Positions 23,701 through 35,659 of a stretch of 64,000 nucleotides of DNA are shown here, in pieces; the stretch's first letter is position 1; each line of letters starts with the position of its first letter. The position numbers were made by a program, and so were the translations under genes. The stretch is from assembly GCA_014058105.1 (NCBI GenBank), contig JACGCM010000420.1:186001-250000 (forward strand), in the 5' to 3' direction. Below the pieces are notes generated by a model. The model saw only the letters and a list, made by a program, of their open reading frames with translations, was not told the DNA's origin and searched no databases. Origin of the DNA: Kingdonia uniflora (lineage: Eukaryota; Streptophyta; Magnoliopsida; Ranunculales; Circaeasteraceae).

Positions 23701-26261
23701 CTTACAGCGTGAAGATCACTACAATAACCTCCAAACCATCTTCGATATCCTTCGTACTTACCAGATGAAACTCAACCCAAAAAAATGTCAATTCGGTGTC
23801 GCATCTGGTATATTTCTAGGACACTTGGCTAGTAAAAGGCGAATCGAAATTGATCTGGCACAAATCAATGCACTCATGGCAATGCCATCTCCTCAAACAA
23901 AAAAAGATGTACAAAAATTTGTTGGCAAGATTATAACTCTTCACAGGTTCATCTCAAAGTCATCTAATCGATGCAAACTTATTTACCTCCTTCGTGAAAA
24001 TCCAACTCCACTGTCCAAAAAATAGCCCAAGGAAATCATTTGGACTCCTGACTGTGAATTGGTTTTCCAAGATCTTAAACGATACTTGGGGCGACCTTCT
24101 ATAATGAGTACTCCAGTTGATGGCGAAACACTGACAATGTACTTATCAACAACTGATAATTCTATTAGCTCTGTCCTTATTCGAGAAGACGAATGTGTAT
24201 GAAAACCAATTTACTTCATCAACAAGACTCCCATGCCTGCTGAGAAAAAATATACAACAACCAAAAAATAACTACTCGCCTTGGTCTACAGCTCTCAGAA
24301 ACTTCGACCATATTTTCAAGCTCATCCTATCAAAATTATTACTAAATATCATCTCAAACTTGTACTCTCTAAAAAAGAAAAATCTCGAAGAGTTCAACAA
24401 TGGTCTGTATTTATCGGCAAATATAACAGCTCCTTCGAGCCTCATATATCTATCAAAGGACAAGCAATAGCTGATATTTTGGCAAATTTCCTAGTCGAAG
24501 ACCCCGATTGGGAAAAACTCGAAGAAGTATTAACTGATGATTCAATTGCAGAGCCAGGCGCATGGTCACAAAGCATAGGATAAAGACTCTTTACAGACGA
24601 ATGGCGAATCTCCTAGACCACAAGAATCAGGAATCGGCATCGTTCTCATTACACCATCCAATCATTGCATCGAGAAAGCTATTAAACTCAAATTTTATGC
24701 CACCAGCAATAAAACAGAATATGAAGCTATCCTTCATGGACTGGATCTTGTTATAGTACTTAGGGCGGAAGAAATAGCTGTATATGTCGACTCCTTACTC
24801 GTCGTCAATCATTACAACAAGACATTCAAGATATCTGGCAAGATAGTTGATTATGCAGCCTTGGTCGAAGAAAAAATGAGCAAATTCAAATCAACAATAA
24901 TTTCTTTCCTCCCTCGAGCCAAAAATCGCCACGCTAACGCATTAGCATACATTGCTGCAATGCTCGAAGACAGTGAAAATAAAACTTTGGATATCGAGGT
25001 TATCGAATATTCCAGTTTCGATATAAGTTATACGATGCAAATCACTGCTATTGCAAAACGAAGATAAAGACGATTGGAGAAGACCTTTTTATGCATACCT
25101 CAATTCTAACATCTCCCAAGTATCAAAGAAAAGGCCCGATCACTCTTGGCCAAATGCGCAAGATTCACAGTTCAAGAAAAAATCCTTTATTGCATTACAG
25201 GAGGACCTCTTATCGAATGCATCTCTCAGAAACAGACCCAAATAAAAATCAATGAACTTCACGAAGGGATCTGCGCAGCTCAAATTTCAGGTTGATCATT
25301 AGCCCAGCGAGCATTCACTCAAGGGTTATACTGGCCGAAGATGCGACAAAACTGCGAAGACTTTGTTCAAATGCCAAATACATGCTCAAGACATCAAAAG
25401 CTCAGTACTTGACTTGCACATCCGTAATGTCGTCCTCTGGCCATTCGAAAGATGGGGGATCAATATCATTAGACATTTCCACCCAGCTTCGGGAAATCGC
25501 AAATTCGCTCTTGTGGCCACAGACTACTTCACCAAATGGGTCGAAACATTTCCTTTATGTCACACTGACGAAAATAATGTCATTAAGTTTCTTTAGGAGC
25601 ACATCATAACCAGATTTGGCTGCCCACACATGATACGTTCTGATAACGACAAACAATTCATCAGCAGCAAAGTTTTTAGTTTCCTCCATAAATACAAAAT
25701 TCAACTATCCACTTTGACACCATACTACCTTCAGGGTAACGGATAAGTTGAAGCCATCAACAAGAGCATCAAATCAAGACTACACAAACGCCACGACGAG
25801 AAGAAATGCAGATAGGTCGATGAATTACTAAGCGTTCTATGGGCATACCGGACAACTCCTCGAACATCCACAGGTTGTACTCCATTTATGATGGCCTTCG
25901 GTACTGAAGCTGTCATACCTTCAAACCTCAATCTACCGAGTGGTCGAAGAAAAATCACAGATGAAGACAATGAGCTAGGTTTCCTCTACAACCTTAAATG
26001 GATTGAAGAAACCCGAGACAAAGCCATTGTGAACTTGGGACGGTACCATGACACACTCAAGAAGCTTACAACAAAAAGGTTCAAAAGCAAAAAATTAGCA
26101 TTTGCGACCTTGTCCTTCGACGAATTCAAGATAGTACTCGACCTAAGAATTTTAAAAAATTGTTAGAAAACTAGGAAGGGCCGTATATTGTTAGTGATAA
26201 AACCGATAGTGGGACTTACTGGCTAATGACTGAAGACGAAATACAACTCGAATATCCATAG
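20715..26261 (+). pseudogene. Decayed gag-pol of Gypsy copy 1
   Basis: The first Met near 20715 opens a gag reading broken by stops. The gag core is at 21400-22100 (PIPDNFHMPKFIQYAGL, EEPLKWFHTIPEGSI). The protease region, 22480-22850, has lost its active-site segment. Reverse transcriptase follows at about 23230-24010 (GFIREAKY, NKFTPKDNFPLPLIP, MMDAASGYNQV); its catalytic box reads YIND instead of YIDD. RNase H is at 24580-25000. Integrase is at 25400-25960 (WATDYFTKWVET-like block, YLQGNG, VEAINKSIKS), ending near EDEIQLEYP and a TAG at 26259. Stops and frameshifts occur in every domain, so it is inactive. The order PR-RT-RH-INT is the Gypsy order. Confidence 0.88.
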
Positions 26262-26339
26262 AATACATCCCAACTGAAAATGTTTTACAGATGACAATGG
26301 TAACCACTTTTGACGATTCCAATACAACTATCATTACTT

Positions 26340-26530
26340 TCAATTGCATCTTTACTATCTTTACTTAGTCTCGATCCATACTTGATAAGTATGCATCAAA
26401 ACTAACAATCATTTTTACTATCTTTACTTAGTCTCGATCCATACTTGATAAGTATGCATAAAAACTAACAATCATCTTTACCATTTTTACTTAGTCTCGA
26501 TACATACTTGATAAGTATGCGTCAAAACTA
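26340..26530. repeat. 63-bp tandem repeat, three copies (Gypsy copy 1)
   Basis: CTCGATCCATACTTGATAAG recurs at 26370, 26433 and 26496. Each unit holds a hairpin CATACTTGATAAGTATG. It lies between pol and the antisense ORF, exactly where copy 2 has a related 62-bp array in the mirror orientation. Confidence 0.88.
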
Positions 26531-26856
26531 GCATTCAATTTTTTGACAAACACTATCCAATTATAGAATAATCTTGTTTGCAATCATTACTTATCGAACA
26601 AAACATGTCATGTTTTGTTCTTTTCAATCCAAATCCAGATATCCCATTGAAGACTAACATCTGGTAATCATTCCAGATACTTGCCATTACATGGTCATCT
26701 TTCAATCATCACGAATACTTGCAACACTATGTTACTATCTACATTCATGTTTTACACTACCGATCTTGTCGAATATCAACACTTAGCATAAATTTCACAA
26801 AAACTATGCATCAATTACTTTTAAACAAATTCTTCGAAAAACATTAACATCGACAT

Positions 26857-29171
26857 TCAAGAAACATAGCAAAATATTGTTTCGGTCCCATTGACCATTT
26901 TTACATCTTTAATCAAACAAAAACTTTTACAAACATAATACTTTGTTTTTACATCATTAATCAAACAAAAACTTTTACAAACATAATACTCTGCAGGGGG
27001 AGAAAACGCACCATCAAACTTCACGAATTCACCTGGAGCAAGCTCATCCAATATTTCCTCGGGACGAAAATCCTTGAAAATCATCATTACAGGATCCTCG
27101 ACAACCTCTGTCTCACTAGGAACCTCAGGGGCTTCAGGAACTTCGTCTTCCAGATCTGAATTGACAAACTCCAAGTTCCCAGCAACGACCAGTGTTTTGT
27201 AGTAATCTTTTCTCTCCTCCATCACCTGGAACTGTCCCCCATAATTGGCCTTTACCTTCCTACGCGCATCCAAATTGTCTCGCATAAGTTCAGCCCTTAC
27301 CTCTTCCATAACCTTCCCATGTTCTACCTCCATCGCCCTTCGAGCAGCGTTAACCTACTCCCGCACATCATTCTTGAAGTTTATTCTATGCAAAGACAAT
27401 GCTTCTTATTTCTCTTTCGCGAGGTCAGCCCTAATATTCTCAGCATGTTTATCCCAAGCTTTCTTCGCATCACGAAGGGCAACCTCCTTCGCCTTCCTAG
27501 CATCCAGCTTGTGTACCTATTCAACCTCGCCTAAGTTTCTTTTTCTCATCGATTAACTTTTCTTTATCCTTAACCAACTCATTTATATTCTTGTAAGCAA
27601 CCAACTGATTTGCCAGAGTGCCAGTACCAGCAATGCGACCTTTGGCCTTAATTAACAACTTCTTGATCTGCATTACATTCATAATATGAGTATTCGAATG
27701 AGATACCAAATTCTTTAATCGAAGCAAAGCAGAAAAATTTCTCACCTTCGACATGTTTCGGTGGCCCTCGCTAAGAAAAGTGATCGAACTCTCTGCCCCA
27801 ACCAAACAATCGTCAACTTCCTCCTCCAGCACAGTCGCCCCAGCCACATAAGCATCCATGGTCTTTTGGACCTCAGTCTCCGACTCCTCGACGATTTCAA
27901 AGACGCATTCTTCGGCAGCATACTCGTCGAAGCTAGTGGAGGTTACCTATCAGAAACAACAATTGATGTTTCCATTTTTGCCCCTTCCTCGATGGTTGAC
28001 TTTCGAGAAAACCTCTTTGGGGAAGCAAAGGAGCAACAACTTGACTGGTTGCCCTCTTCTTTTTCCCTTTCCCTAAAATTTTTTGTAAACATTGAATCTC
28101 TCTCAGTAGTTACATAATCTGTCCTATACCCAACTAGTGAAGGATTCTCCAAAGGCAAGCTCGCCTCTATAACTCTTTATTCCTCGCAGACATCTTTCCG
28201 TCAATTATTGGAACCTCCGCCCCTTTAGCCCTCGATCTCTTTATACCTGCCTCTTGAAACAAAGTCTCAACTTTCTCTTGGTCGATAACGAAGTTGTCGA
28301 TCCTACCGTAATAACCTCTCCTGATGTTGTATAGCGTTTCTACTACGGTCGACTTCCTATCAATCTCCTTCAATGTTGTACAAATACAACACAACAGTTA
28401 CACAAAAATTTAATCTACAAACAAATTCAAAACATCGACAATTACGTTACCTAACCACAAACCTAGATGAAAAGTTTTTCTTTTCAAGGGCTCCCCCGGA
28501 TCTTTCTTGCCAAACTCGTAGTTCCCCGAAACGAGAAGACGTTCATCGTTATACCGCCTTCTTGTTGAAACCATGTCATAAAATAATGGTATCTTCAAAA
28601 ACCTCGCCCAAGTACCGATATCCAAACTTCGGCGGGCTTTGATTGAGTGTATAGTACACACAAAGATCATCCACTGTGATCAACTCTTCCCCATTACCTT
28701 TAATCGACTGTTTATCACCCTATATACACGAAAAAGGTCATAAACATTTGGGTTGAACTGACCAGGTGCCACGTCGAAGAAATTCAACAACTTCTTATCA
28801 GCTCGAAGAGGAAGCTTAAAACCTTTTTTTAATTTATTCTCGATGAACAAGAATCCCACCCAAAGGAATTTTCTGATCAGTCATGTCATACTGATAATCC
28901 TCTAACCTAATATCTTGAGGAATACCATACTTCTTAAAACTCAATATCTCTCTTGTTTCTGGACCCTCACCATAAAAAGCTTCCTCCCCCTCCTCAACAT
29001 CTTCCTCCCCACCCCCACTACCTTCTCGATGACTAGCCTGTGGCTCGTGATCCACATCTGTTTCGGTACTCTCCTTGTCAGAAACTTCCACAATCCTGGG
29101 TGTCACCCTAAAATGATCGACACTAGCCACATCCGCGCTACTCGACCCCACCCTATAACTACTACCCAACT
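26857..29171 (-). pseudogene. Antisense ORF (gypsy-type transposon / coiled-coil protein) of Gypsy copy 1
   Basis: Runs opposite to gag-pol. Readable pieces in order: SSSADVASVDHFRVTPRIVE with a following acidic Gly/Glu tract (29169-28834), [20 protein letters not shown] and [20 protein letters not shown] (28670-28410), YGRIDNFVIDQEKVETLFQE (28394-28167), [20 protein letters not shown] with a heptad-rich stretch (27859-27521), and a charged C-terminal part (27333-26857). It matches the plus-strand gene of copy 2 at 33022-35258 piece by piece. The N-terminal fold resembles the family annotated as putative gypsy-type transposon (Transposase_28). Function unknown; broken by stops and frameshifts. 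Confidence 0.75.
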
Positions 29172-29653
29172 TTTAGGCACATGTTGTCACATTAATTAAA
29201 AGAGGCTCTACATTTGTCAAGTTCCCGAAGACTTCTTTATCATCAATATTGATAGATTCAGCAATTTTTATGAACATGAAAATCAAATTCTATTTTTTAA
29301 CAACAATTAGTATTTATCATATCTAATACATTATATATGTTCATATGCTAATATTCATATCGTTGCCGAGTTTAATCTCCAACACATCATTCTATCATTA
29401 TTATCATTACTATCTAAAGGATATCATTACTATTTAAATGCACAGTAACTACATTTAGTTCTCGATACAATAATTATTTACTATTATTCTAAGTTCTAAC
29501 ATCGATTAATATACTAATATTTTTTTATCGAAGTTCGGAAACCTTAGCTTCTTGAATACACTTCGCTTGTTTCCCGTCAAAACGAGCCGAATTCAAAAAA
29601 TGAGAATTTACCTTCTCCGGCGTAAAACCCGACCAAATCACACCTAATCCGGC
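29172..29653. other. Non-coding part of Gypsy copy 1 up to the insertion point
   Basis: Corresponds to the antisense-gene intron of copy 2 (32240-33010). No coding signal. Ends in GCTCC (29654-29658), the left target duplication of copy 2. Confidence 0.5.
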
Positions 29654-29658
29654 GCTCC

Positions 29659-30143
29659 TGTAGTGGCGTATTTTCTAGAAGAATATTTGTCAATACTTAT
29701 TCATAAGGAAAATGCAATAAAAGGCTAAACGAATAAGATTTTACGCAAAAAACTCGGTAAAAGTTGAAAAAAAACCATGACCTCTGGGAAGATTTTGATG
29801 TAAAATCCAGTGTATTACTAGTTATTATAAGTTTTTGTGAGTGATAGTAGGATTTAGGAAAGATAATAAAGTTACGAATTCCAGTCATTGAACAATCTAT
29901 TTTCTGCCTGTATTTATAGTAGATGCAGGCAATTTTAAAGAAAGAAACAGTCTTCTATTCCGGGGGAAGTGGCCGAACTTTGCGGATCTCTAACAACTAT
30001 TTCTTGACCAGGCACAACTACTTTTGGTAAGTCGAGGATTTAAGATATCTTCTCGAGTGCTATCTGTTTTCGATCATGTAAGACTGTCTTCGACTACGCT
30101 TTGCTGGCTTACTCTTGTCGAATCTATGAAATATGTTACTACA
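29659..30143 (-). repeat. 3' LTR of Gypsy copy 2
   Basis: 485 bp, homologous to 42204-42697. A TATA box is visible on the minus strand (TATAAATA, 29911-29918). Confidence 0.88.
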
Positions 30144-30329
30144 ATCGCCTCATTCTCGACATAAGTACTAGTGGTTGTGCCGAGAAGAAATTAAAAGCTG
30201 AAGAGGTTGCTAAATATTATCACGAGTCGTCAGATTTTCATTTCCGAGGTCAAGGTGAGCTGTATATGGTCATCTCTTTCCTGAGGAACAATTAATGGGG
30301 TATATTGGACCTGGCAGATTCAAGTTGGG

Positions 30330-30338
30330 TATAAATAG
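30330..30338 (+). promoter_or_regulatory. Antisense TATA box 1 of Gypsy copy 2
   Basis: TATAAATAG followed by ACG, immediately inside the 3' LTR and pointing away from it. Copy 1 has the same TATAAATAGACG on its minus strand (45013-45024), upstream of the matching ORF. Confidence 0.55.
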
Positions 30339-30353
30339 ACGTTCTTAAGGAGG

Positions 30354-30731
30354 GTGTTATGGTGGTGGATTATAAAGATGCCGCCCCAAGTGTGGCATAA
30401 CACGCCGTCTAAGGATGAAGACGGTGAACAACCTAAGGTAAAGCTCTGTCTCAAACTGGTTTTTTGTAATTCGTCAATTGATCCTGTCACAGTGTGGAGG
30501 GTAGGTGGAGGTAGAGTCAAAGAATATTTGTATCTATCAGAACCATTTGTGTCATCATGCGGTACTGAAGATAATCGAGTATATCAATTTGGGGGGAAAG
30601 GGATTATTGTTCGTAATGAACGCAAGAATGGGTTGGCTGGTTGGGCGTCCAGGGATCTTGCCGAACGAAGGAAGGGTTTACAATTTTTTGCTACCTTTCA
30701 TCTGTTGAGGCAGTTCTTAGAAGTTCAGTGA
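30354..30731 (+). CDS. Antisense accessory ORF 1 of Gypsy copy 2
   Basis: 125 codons open, antisense to pol and next to the 3' LTR. It shares KMPPQVW...KVK..LKLVF...VGGGRVK with the copy-1 ORF at 44990-44793 (KMSPQAW...KVKFGGKSLLMF...). The homologous C-terminal end (GSCRTKEGFTIF...LRSSVT) has moved to another frame, so a frameshift lies around 30540-30620. No known domain. Codons before the KMPPQVW Met may be untranslated, since the TATA box is only about 20 bp upstream. Confidence 0.45.
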   Translation: MLWWWIIKMPPQVWHNTPSKDEDGEQPKVKLCLKLVFCNSSIDPVTVWRVGGGRVKEYLYLSEPFVSSCGTEDNRVYQFGGKGIIVRNERKNGLAGWASRDLAERRKGLQFFATFHLLRQFLEVQ

Positions 30732-31214
30732 CTTGAGATACATTAAGTTTCTTAGAATTGTTGCTCCTAGTGCCAGAAATTCTGGTAAAAATGTAATAAT
30801 GTCAAATCCTGGTAAAAAGAAGCACAGAGGAATTAGTCCTTCTAGTCGAATGTAAAGATAGTATTGTAGTGTGATGTAATCGAAGGATACAATTTGTCGA
30901 ATGTAATATGTAACAGTTTCTTTATTAAATAAAGATATTTTGTTCGACTTCGTTTGTGTTGATATGTGTTTGTTGTCAACTATATTTATTGAATTTTTGT
31001 CGATGTAAAATATGAGTAAAGTAATTGTTGGATTGTCTAAACAGTTCAAAGTATAGTTGACTGAGTGGGTCTAGAAACGGATTTCAATGTTGATTGATTT
31101 GACTGTTAAAAATGTATAGTTTTAAGACAAAATAAATGTGTTGTGTTGACTTTGTATGTGAAGGACTATAAGTATCCTTGGTGTTTGAAGTGAGAGTTGT
31201 TTTGATTTGAAGAA

Positions 31215-31508
31215 ATGGTGAAGACGAGATCTCAGGTGCGTAATGAGGTATATAGTCGTATTCAAACAAAGTATTGGGAAATATACGATCAGTACATTGG
31301 CTTTCAGAATGTGAATATTCACTTGGAAGATCCTGTAGAACCTAACTATGATGGAATGAGCAAGGCTGAGGCAAAGGATGTTGAGGAAGACTTTCAATTT
31401 CGGTGCCAAATGCAATATTGAAGACTGCCTGAACGTGTGAGTTACATGTGGACTCGTGCGAAGATGTTGATTAAGAAAGAAGATGACATTGCAGCTATGG
31501 GTTTGTAA
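31215..31508 (+). pseudogene. Antisense accessory ORF 2 of Gypsy copy 2, one internal stop
   Basis: Starts [24 protein letters not shown] at 31419 (in QMQY-stop-RLPERV) splits it; translation otherwise continues through KMLIKKEDDIAAMGL to 31508. Copy 1 retains the counterpart around 44010-43810 on the minus strand (VEPKYDELSEVEVKEAKEEY..., KEFVKKEDVLAG). No recognised domain; small, charged. Confidence 0.4.
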
Positions 31509-31786
31509 TGTGAATTTGTAAGTAGAAGATGTAATGGTCGAATTTGTAATTTAAATGGTATGAGATTTAAATTTGTTGCTATAATGATGTTGTCGATATT
31601 TTTTGTTGTGAAAGCTTTTGTCGAATAAATTTTGGAGTTGGTAAATTCGGGAATGTAAGAATGACTAGTTTTGTAATTGCGATGTTTGATGGAATTTGAA
31701 TTTAAGTTTTTGACGAACGTGTGGCCTAGATATAGGGGTTTGTAGATCAAAAAGAAATTGGGGAGAAGAGATGAGAGTAATTAATT

Positions 31787-32060
31787 ATGGCAAGGTGTGT
31801 TCCTTTGGGTAAAATTTTGAAGTATAAAAAAAATGATGTGCAGTATCTTTGTGATAAAAAAATGGTGTGCATTGTTGAGTACGGATGTCTCGGGGGATGT
31901 TCTTCGAGATATGGAAGGTTTTGAGGTACAGTGTAGAGGTTTATTGGTGTTGAGAAGGCGAAGAGTCAAAGACTTCGAGAATAGACATGTAAAGCACTAT
32001 GATCGATTACTCGAACGGTCACGAAGTGGGATGGTGAACAGTCGCGTGGTCTATAAATAG
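31787..32060 (+). pseudogene. Antisense accessory ORF 3 of Gypsy copy 2, frameshifted
   Basis: Begins MARCVPLGKILKYKKNDVQY. An A-run near 31858 shifts the frame, after which WCALLSTDVSGDVLRDMEGF continues to the stop at 32058-32060. The copy-1 counterpart (43526-43220, minus) is open and starts MARCTPVGDIWKYKEMNVHH. The stop codon of this ORF lies inside the next TATA box (CTATAAATAG). Confidence 0.5.
32051..32060 (+). promoter_or_regulatory. Antisense TATA box 2 of Gypsy copy 2
   Basis: CTATAAATAG, 46 bp before the ATG at 32106. The same CTATAAATAG with similar downstream sequence is present in copy 1 (minus strand, 43232-43223). Confidence 0.6.
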
Positions 32061-32105
32061 TTCAGAGGTGGGCGACTATTCATATTTTACAAACTCTAAA
32101 AAAAA

Positions 32106-32236
32106 ATGTCCTGTGCGAATTCATTGTGCTCGTCACTTGGATCATTGCCAATAATTGAGAATGAGGAGATTGCCGTGTTGATTGAAAGAGCAAAGCAGGC
32201 TAAAGAGAGGGATACGGAAGCAGCGCGTAAACAAGG
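32106..32236 (+). CDS. First exon of the antisense coiled-coil gene, Gypsy copy 2
   Basis: Starts MSCANSLCSSLGSLPIIENE and continues IAVLIERAKQAKERDTEAAR, then a donor-like CAAG|GTTAGT. Copy 1 keeps the same exon and donor on its minus strand (about 43180-43048, ATTCAAG|GTTAGT) but has lost the ATG. The next likely exon begins after TTTACAG at 33011. Joining the exons is inference from splice-like signals. Confidence 0.5.
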
Positions 32237-33021
32237 TTAGTAACTGTGATGATTTTTGTTGTGTTTCTGGTTTGGTTGTATTTGTAATCAGTGGTAGATG
32301 TAGATATATATAGTGTAATTGTAGAAGAAAGTTGTGCAGGGTGAGGAAGATTGTGAGTTATATGGGATACGACTCGGGTTTGGATTTGTTGACAAAGTTT
32401 GGTTGGTGATTGTTAATGGAGTTTTTCAAGGGCAATGGAGTCGCAGTGGTTAGAGGGGTTGGGGTGCGAGAAATGTGCGTAACTGGTGGTGAGGGGTGGA
32501 GAGAGTGTGGTTTGTGTCGCGGTGAGGACGGCGCGACTGTAGGGATCAGTTGGGTTTGCAGCGAGAATGTAGGGATTTTTTTGTGGAAGTAGTTTGGATA
32601 TGCCAGAATTTGCACTGGAAAAGGTGATATATGTATGTTTGAAGGATAGTGGTTTTGGCGGGAAGTCGTTGAAGTATCTTCGAGAACTTTCGAATTCCAT
32701 AAATTAGAGTAAAACACAGATTAATAAAGTACTCGATGTTTAATTTTTAACAAATAAAAGCTCATCGAGAACTGAACGTAGCGCAGTAATCGATGTATGA
32801 CTTTAGGAAATAAGTCATATGAGTTATATCGAGAACTGCATGTATTAAAATGAACTTTAATAATGATAATAGCAGATAGTAAATTAATAATGATGTGTTA
32901 GAGAATTATCTCGACAACTATACGAATATGAAGATATGAACCTATGAACATATATATGTATCAAATATGATAGATGTTAATTGTGGTAAAAACATGGAAT
33001 CTAATTTACAGGTTCTTTAAA

Positions 33022-35258
33022 ATGGCTGAATCAACTCAAATTGATGATAAAGATATATACGAGAGCCTTGAAGACGTAGTACCCCTTATGATTGATGTAA
33101 GAACCTATGTACAACAGTTGGGAGGTAGATATAGGTTGGGGTCGAGTAGTGCAGACATTGCTAGTATGGACCAGTATAGGGTAACACCTAGGGTTGTCGA
33201 ACTATCTGATGAGGAGGTTACCGAGACGGATGTGGACCACGAGCCTCAAGCTAGTGATCGAAAAGATAGCGGGGGTGGGGAGGAAGACACGGAGGAGGGT
33301 GAGGAGGCCTGCTACGAAGAGGGATTGGAAGCAAAAGAAATATTGAGGTTTAACAAAAAATACGGTATTCCGAAAGAAATTAGGTTAGAGGAGTACCAGC
33401 ATGATATGATTGATCAGGAAATACTCTTAGATGGGATTCTGGTTCATCGAGAACAAATTAAGAAAGGATTGAAGCTTTCCCTTAGAGCTGACCAGAAAAA
33501 GTTGAACTTCTTTAATGTAGTACTTGGTCAGCTTAATCCGAATGTATATGACCTGTTTAAGGTATGTGAGGCAATAAATGGTAGACTTAAGGCCGAGGGG
33601 ATGAGTTGATAACAGTCGATGATTTATGTATGTACTACACACTGAAGATGAACCCAAAGAAACTATGTTATCGCTACTTAACGAGGTTTCTTAAAAGGCC
33701 GTTGTTTTATGACATGGTGTCAACAGGAGGGCGATACAGCGACGAACATTTACTTGTCTCTGGGAACTATGAGTTCGAGAAGAAAGACCCTGGGGAGCCC
33801 TTAAAGAGAAAGACCTTTCATCTAGGTTTCTGGTTAGGTAACTGAATTGTCAATGTTGTAAGTGGTTATCGTTTGTGAATTTATTGTCACTGTATTGTTA
33901 TGTATGCGCAGCTTTGAAGGAAGTCGATAAAAACTCTGAAGTTAAAGAAGAGTTATACAAGATTAGGAAAGAATTCTTTGGTAGGATCGACAATCTGGTC
34001 ATCGACCAAGATCGAGTGAGCACCCTGTTCCAAGAAGTTGGGTTAAAGAGGTCGAAGACCAAAGGTGATGAAGTTTCTGTCATCGACGGTAAGATGTCGG
34101 TGAAGAACAAGAGAGCTGCAGAAGCTAGTCTGTCTCTAGAAAATTGTTCCTTGGCTAGGTACAATACTGACACAGAGATAAATGCCATGTTTGGAGAATC
34201 TCCGGGAAAGAGTAAGAAGAAAAGAGTGGCTAGCCAAGCTGTTCCTCCGCTGCTTCCTCATAAGAGGACTACTCGACAGTCGACAACAGAGGAGGTAGCT
34301 GGTACTGCGAAACCGGTTGTTGTGGTAGATAGGTGTCCTCCACGGAGTGCGGGGAGTGTGCTCCCGAAAAAGAGAGGGAATGGTGAGACGTCGAAGAATA
34401 AATTTTTCGAAGAGTCTGAAACTGAAGTTCAGAGGACGCTGGACTTATATATGTCTGGGAAGGATGCGCTGATAATGGAGTTGGATGACTGTTTGGTGGG
34501 GACTAAGAGCTTGATTACGTTTCTTGGCGAGGGCCAACGAAATATGTTGAAGGTGAGAAATTTTTCTTATTTACTTTGAATAAAGAAACTAGTAAGTCAT
34601 TCGAATACTCAATTTATAAATGTAATGTAGATCAAGAAGTTGCTGACGGAAGCCAAAAATTGCATTGTTGGCAACAGTGATCTGGTAAACCAAGTGCTGG
34701 CGTATAAGAATATAGAGAAAAATTTGATCGAGGAGAGAGATGGGCTGAATGCAAAGCTGAATACCTACAAGCTGGAGGCAAAAAAAGTGAGGGATGCTAG
34801 CTTCGTAAAGCGAAGAAAATTTCAGAAAAAGAAAAATTATAGGATTTGACGTTACAGAAAGCAAACTTTGAGAAGGATGTAAGGGAGCAGGTTGCCGATG
34901 CACGGGGGGCGATGGAGCTGGAGCTGGGCAAGGTTCTTGACGAGGTTAGGGCTCAGCTGAATGCAGAGAAGTTGGAGAGATGTAGGGAAGTGAGGGCCCA
35001 TTTTATAGGCAGTATACGGAGCTGGAGGTGAGGAAAAACTTTTATAATGGGTTGGTAAAGTCTGGTGGTGTTGTCTTCGATGATTCAAGTTCAGAAGACG
35101 AAGTGTCGGAGACTCCCTAAGTCCGTGGTGAGACGAAAGTTGAGGAGGATGTGGTGATTATGGAAACTGATGGTTCGCGTCCTGGGGAACTAGTAAATGC
35201 TCCTGTACCCAAAGGTTTTCTTAATGTGGATGGCGTAGTATCTTCTTCTGTAGTGTAA
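33022..35258 (+). pseudogene. Antisense gypsy-type transposon / coiled-coil gene of Gypsy copy 2
   Basis: Opposite to pol. Segments in order: an open 200-codon piece from the Met at 33022 (acidic middle, [20 protein letters not shown]; then [17 protein letters not shown] and [20 protein letters not shown]), ending at a TGA near 33607; [20 protein letters not shown] with [20 protein letters not shown] (33640-33845); a 230-codon piece 33875-34579 with [17 protein letters not shown] and KR-rich parts; coiled-coil 34640-34850; and a further heptad-rich end to TAA at 35258. Several breaks coincide with GT/AG-like junctions (for example GAAG|GTGAG at 34551 and TGTAG at 34629), so some are introns. 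No catalytic motif seen. Confidence 0.65.
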
Positions 35259-35659
35259 GAAATTGTGTAAGCCGTATTACATGTGTGGAAGTATGTAAAA
35301 ATGGTCAGTGGGACCAAAACAATTTTAATCTTGTGGTATGTTGGATGATGAATATTTGTTTTTCGGAGAAATTTTATTTTGAAAACTTGTTGCATATATT
35401 TTGTAAATAATGCTAAGCAGTAGATTCAACAAAGTGATATGTTGAATGTAATTGTAGATCGTAGCAGATAAGTAATGAACGTAAGTGAAAGATGGCCATG
35501 AAATGGCAAGTAATGAGAATGAGTATCAGATGTGTATCCTTAAATGAGTATTTGGATTTAGATTCGAGAAGAACAAGAGTTGTTTAGAGTTTGTTCAATA
35601 AAGGAATGCGAAGTAGAATATCCTGTAGTTGGATAGTGTTCGCGTAAAATAGAATAATA
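35259..35659. other. Non-coding linker between antisense gene and tandem array
   Basis: AT-rich with no open frame of note on either strand. By position it would hold the antisense gene's 3'UTR. Confidence 0.4.

Larger units (their letters stand above)
20187..29658 (+). mobile_element. Ty3/Gypsy retrotransposon copy 1 (Tat-like), 5' portion
   Basis: Plus-oriented element: 5' LTR, primer site, gag, pol and an antisense ORF region, interrupted at 29658 by the insertion of copy 2. It resumes at about 42703 and ends with its 3' LTR at 45673. The flanking duplication AGAGT (20182-20186 and 45674-45678) is perfect over 25.5 kb. Without the insert it is about 12.4 kb, the size of large Tat-lineage elements, and the antisense ORF after pol also fits that lineage. 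Many stops and frameshifts: not autonomous now. Confidence 0.88.
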
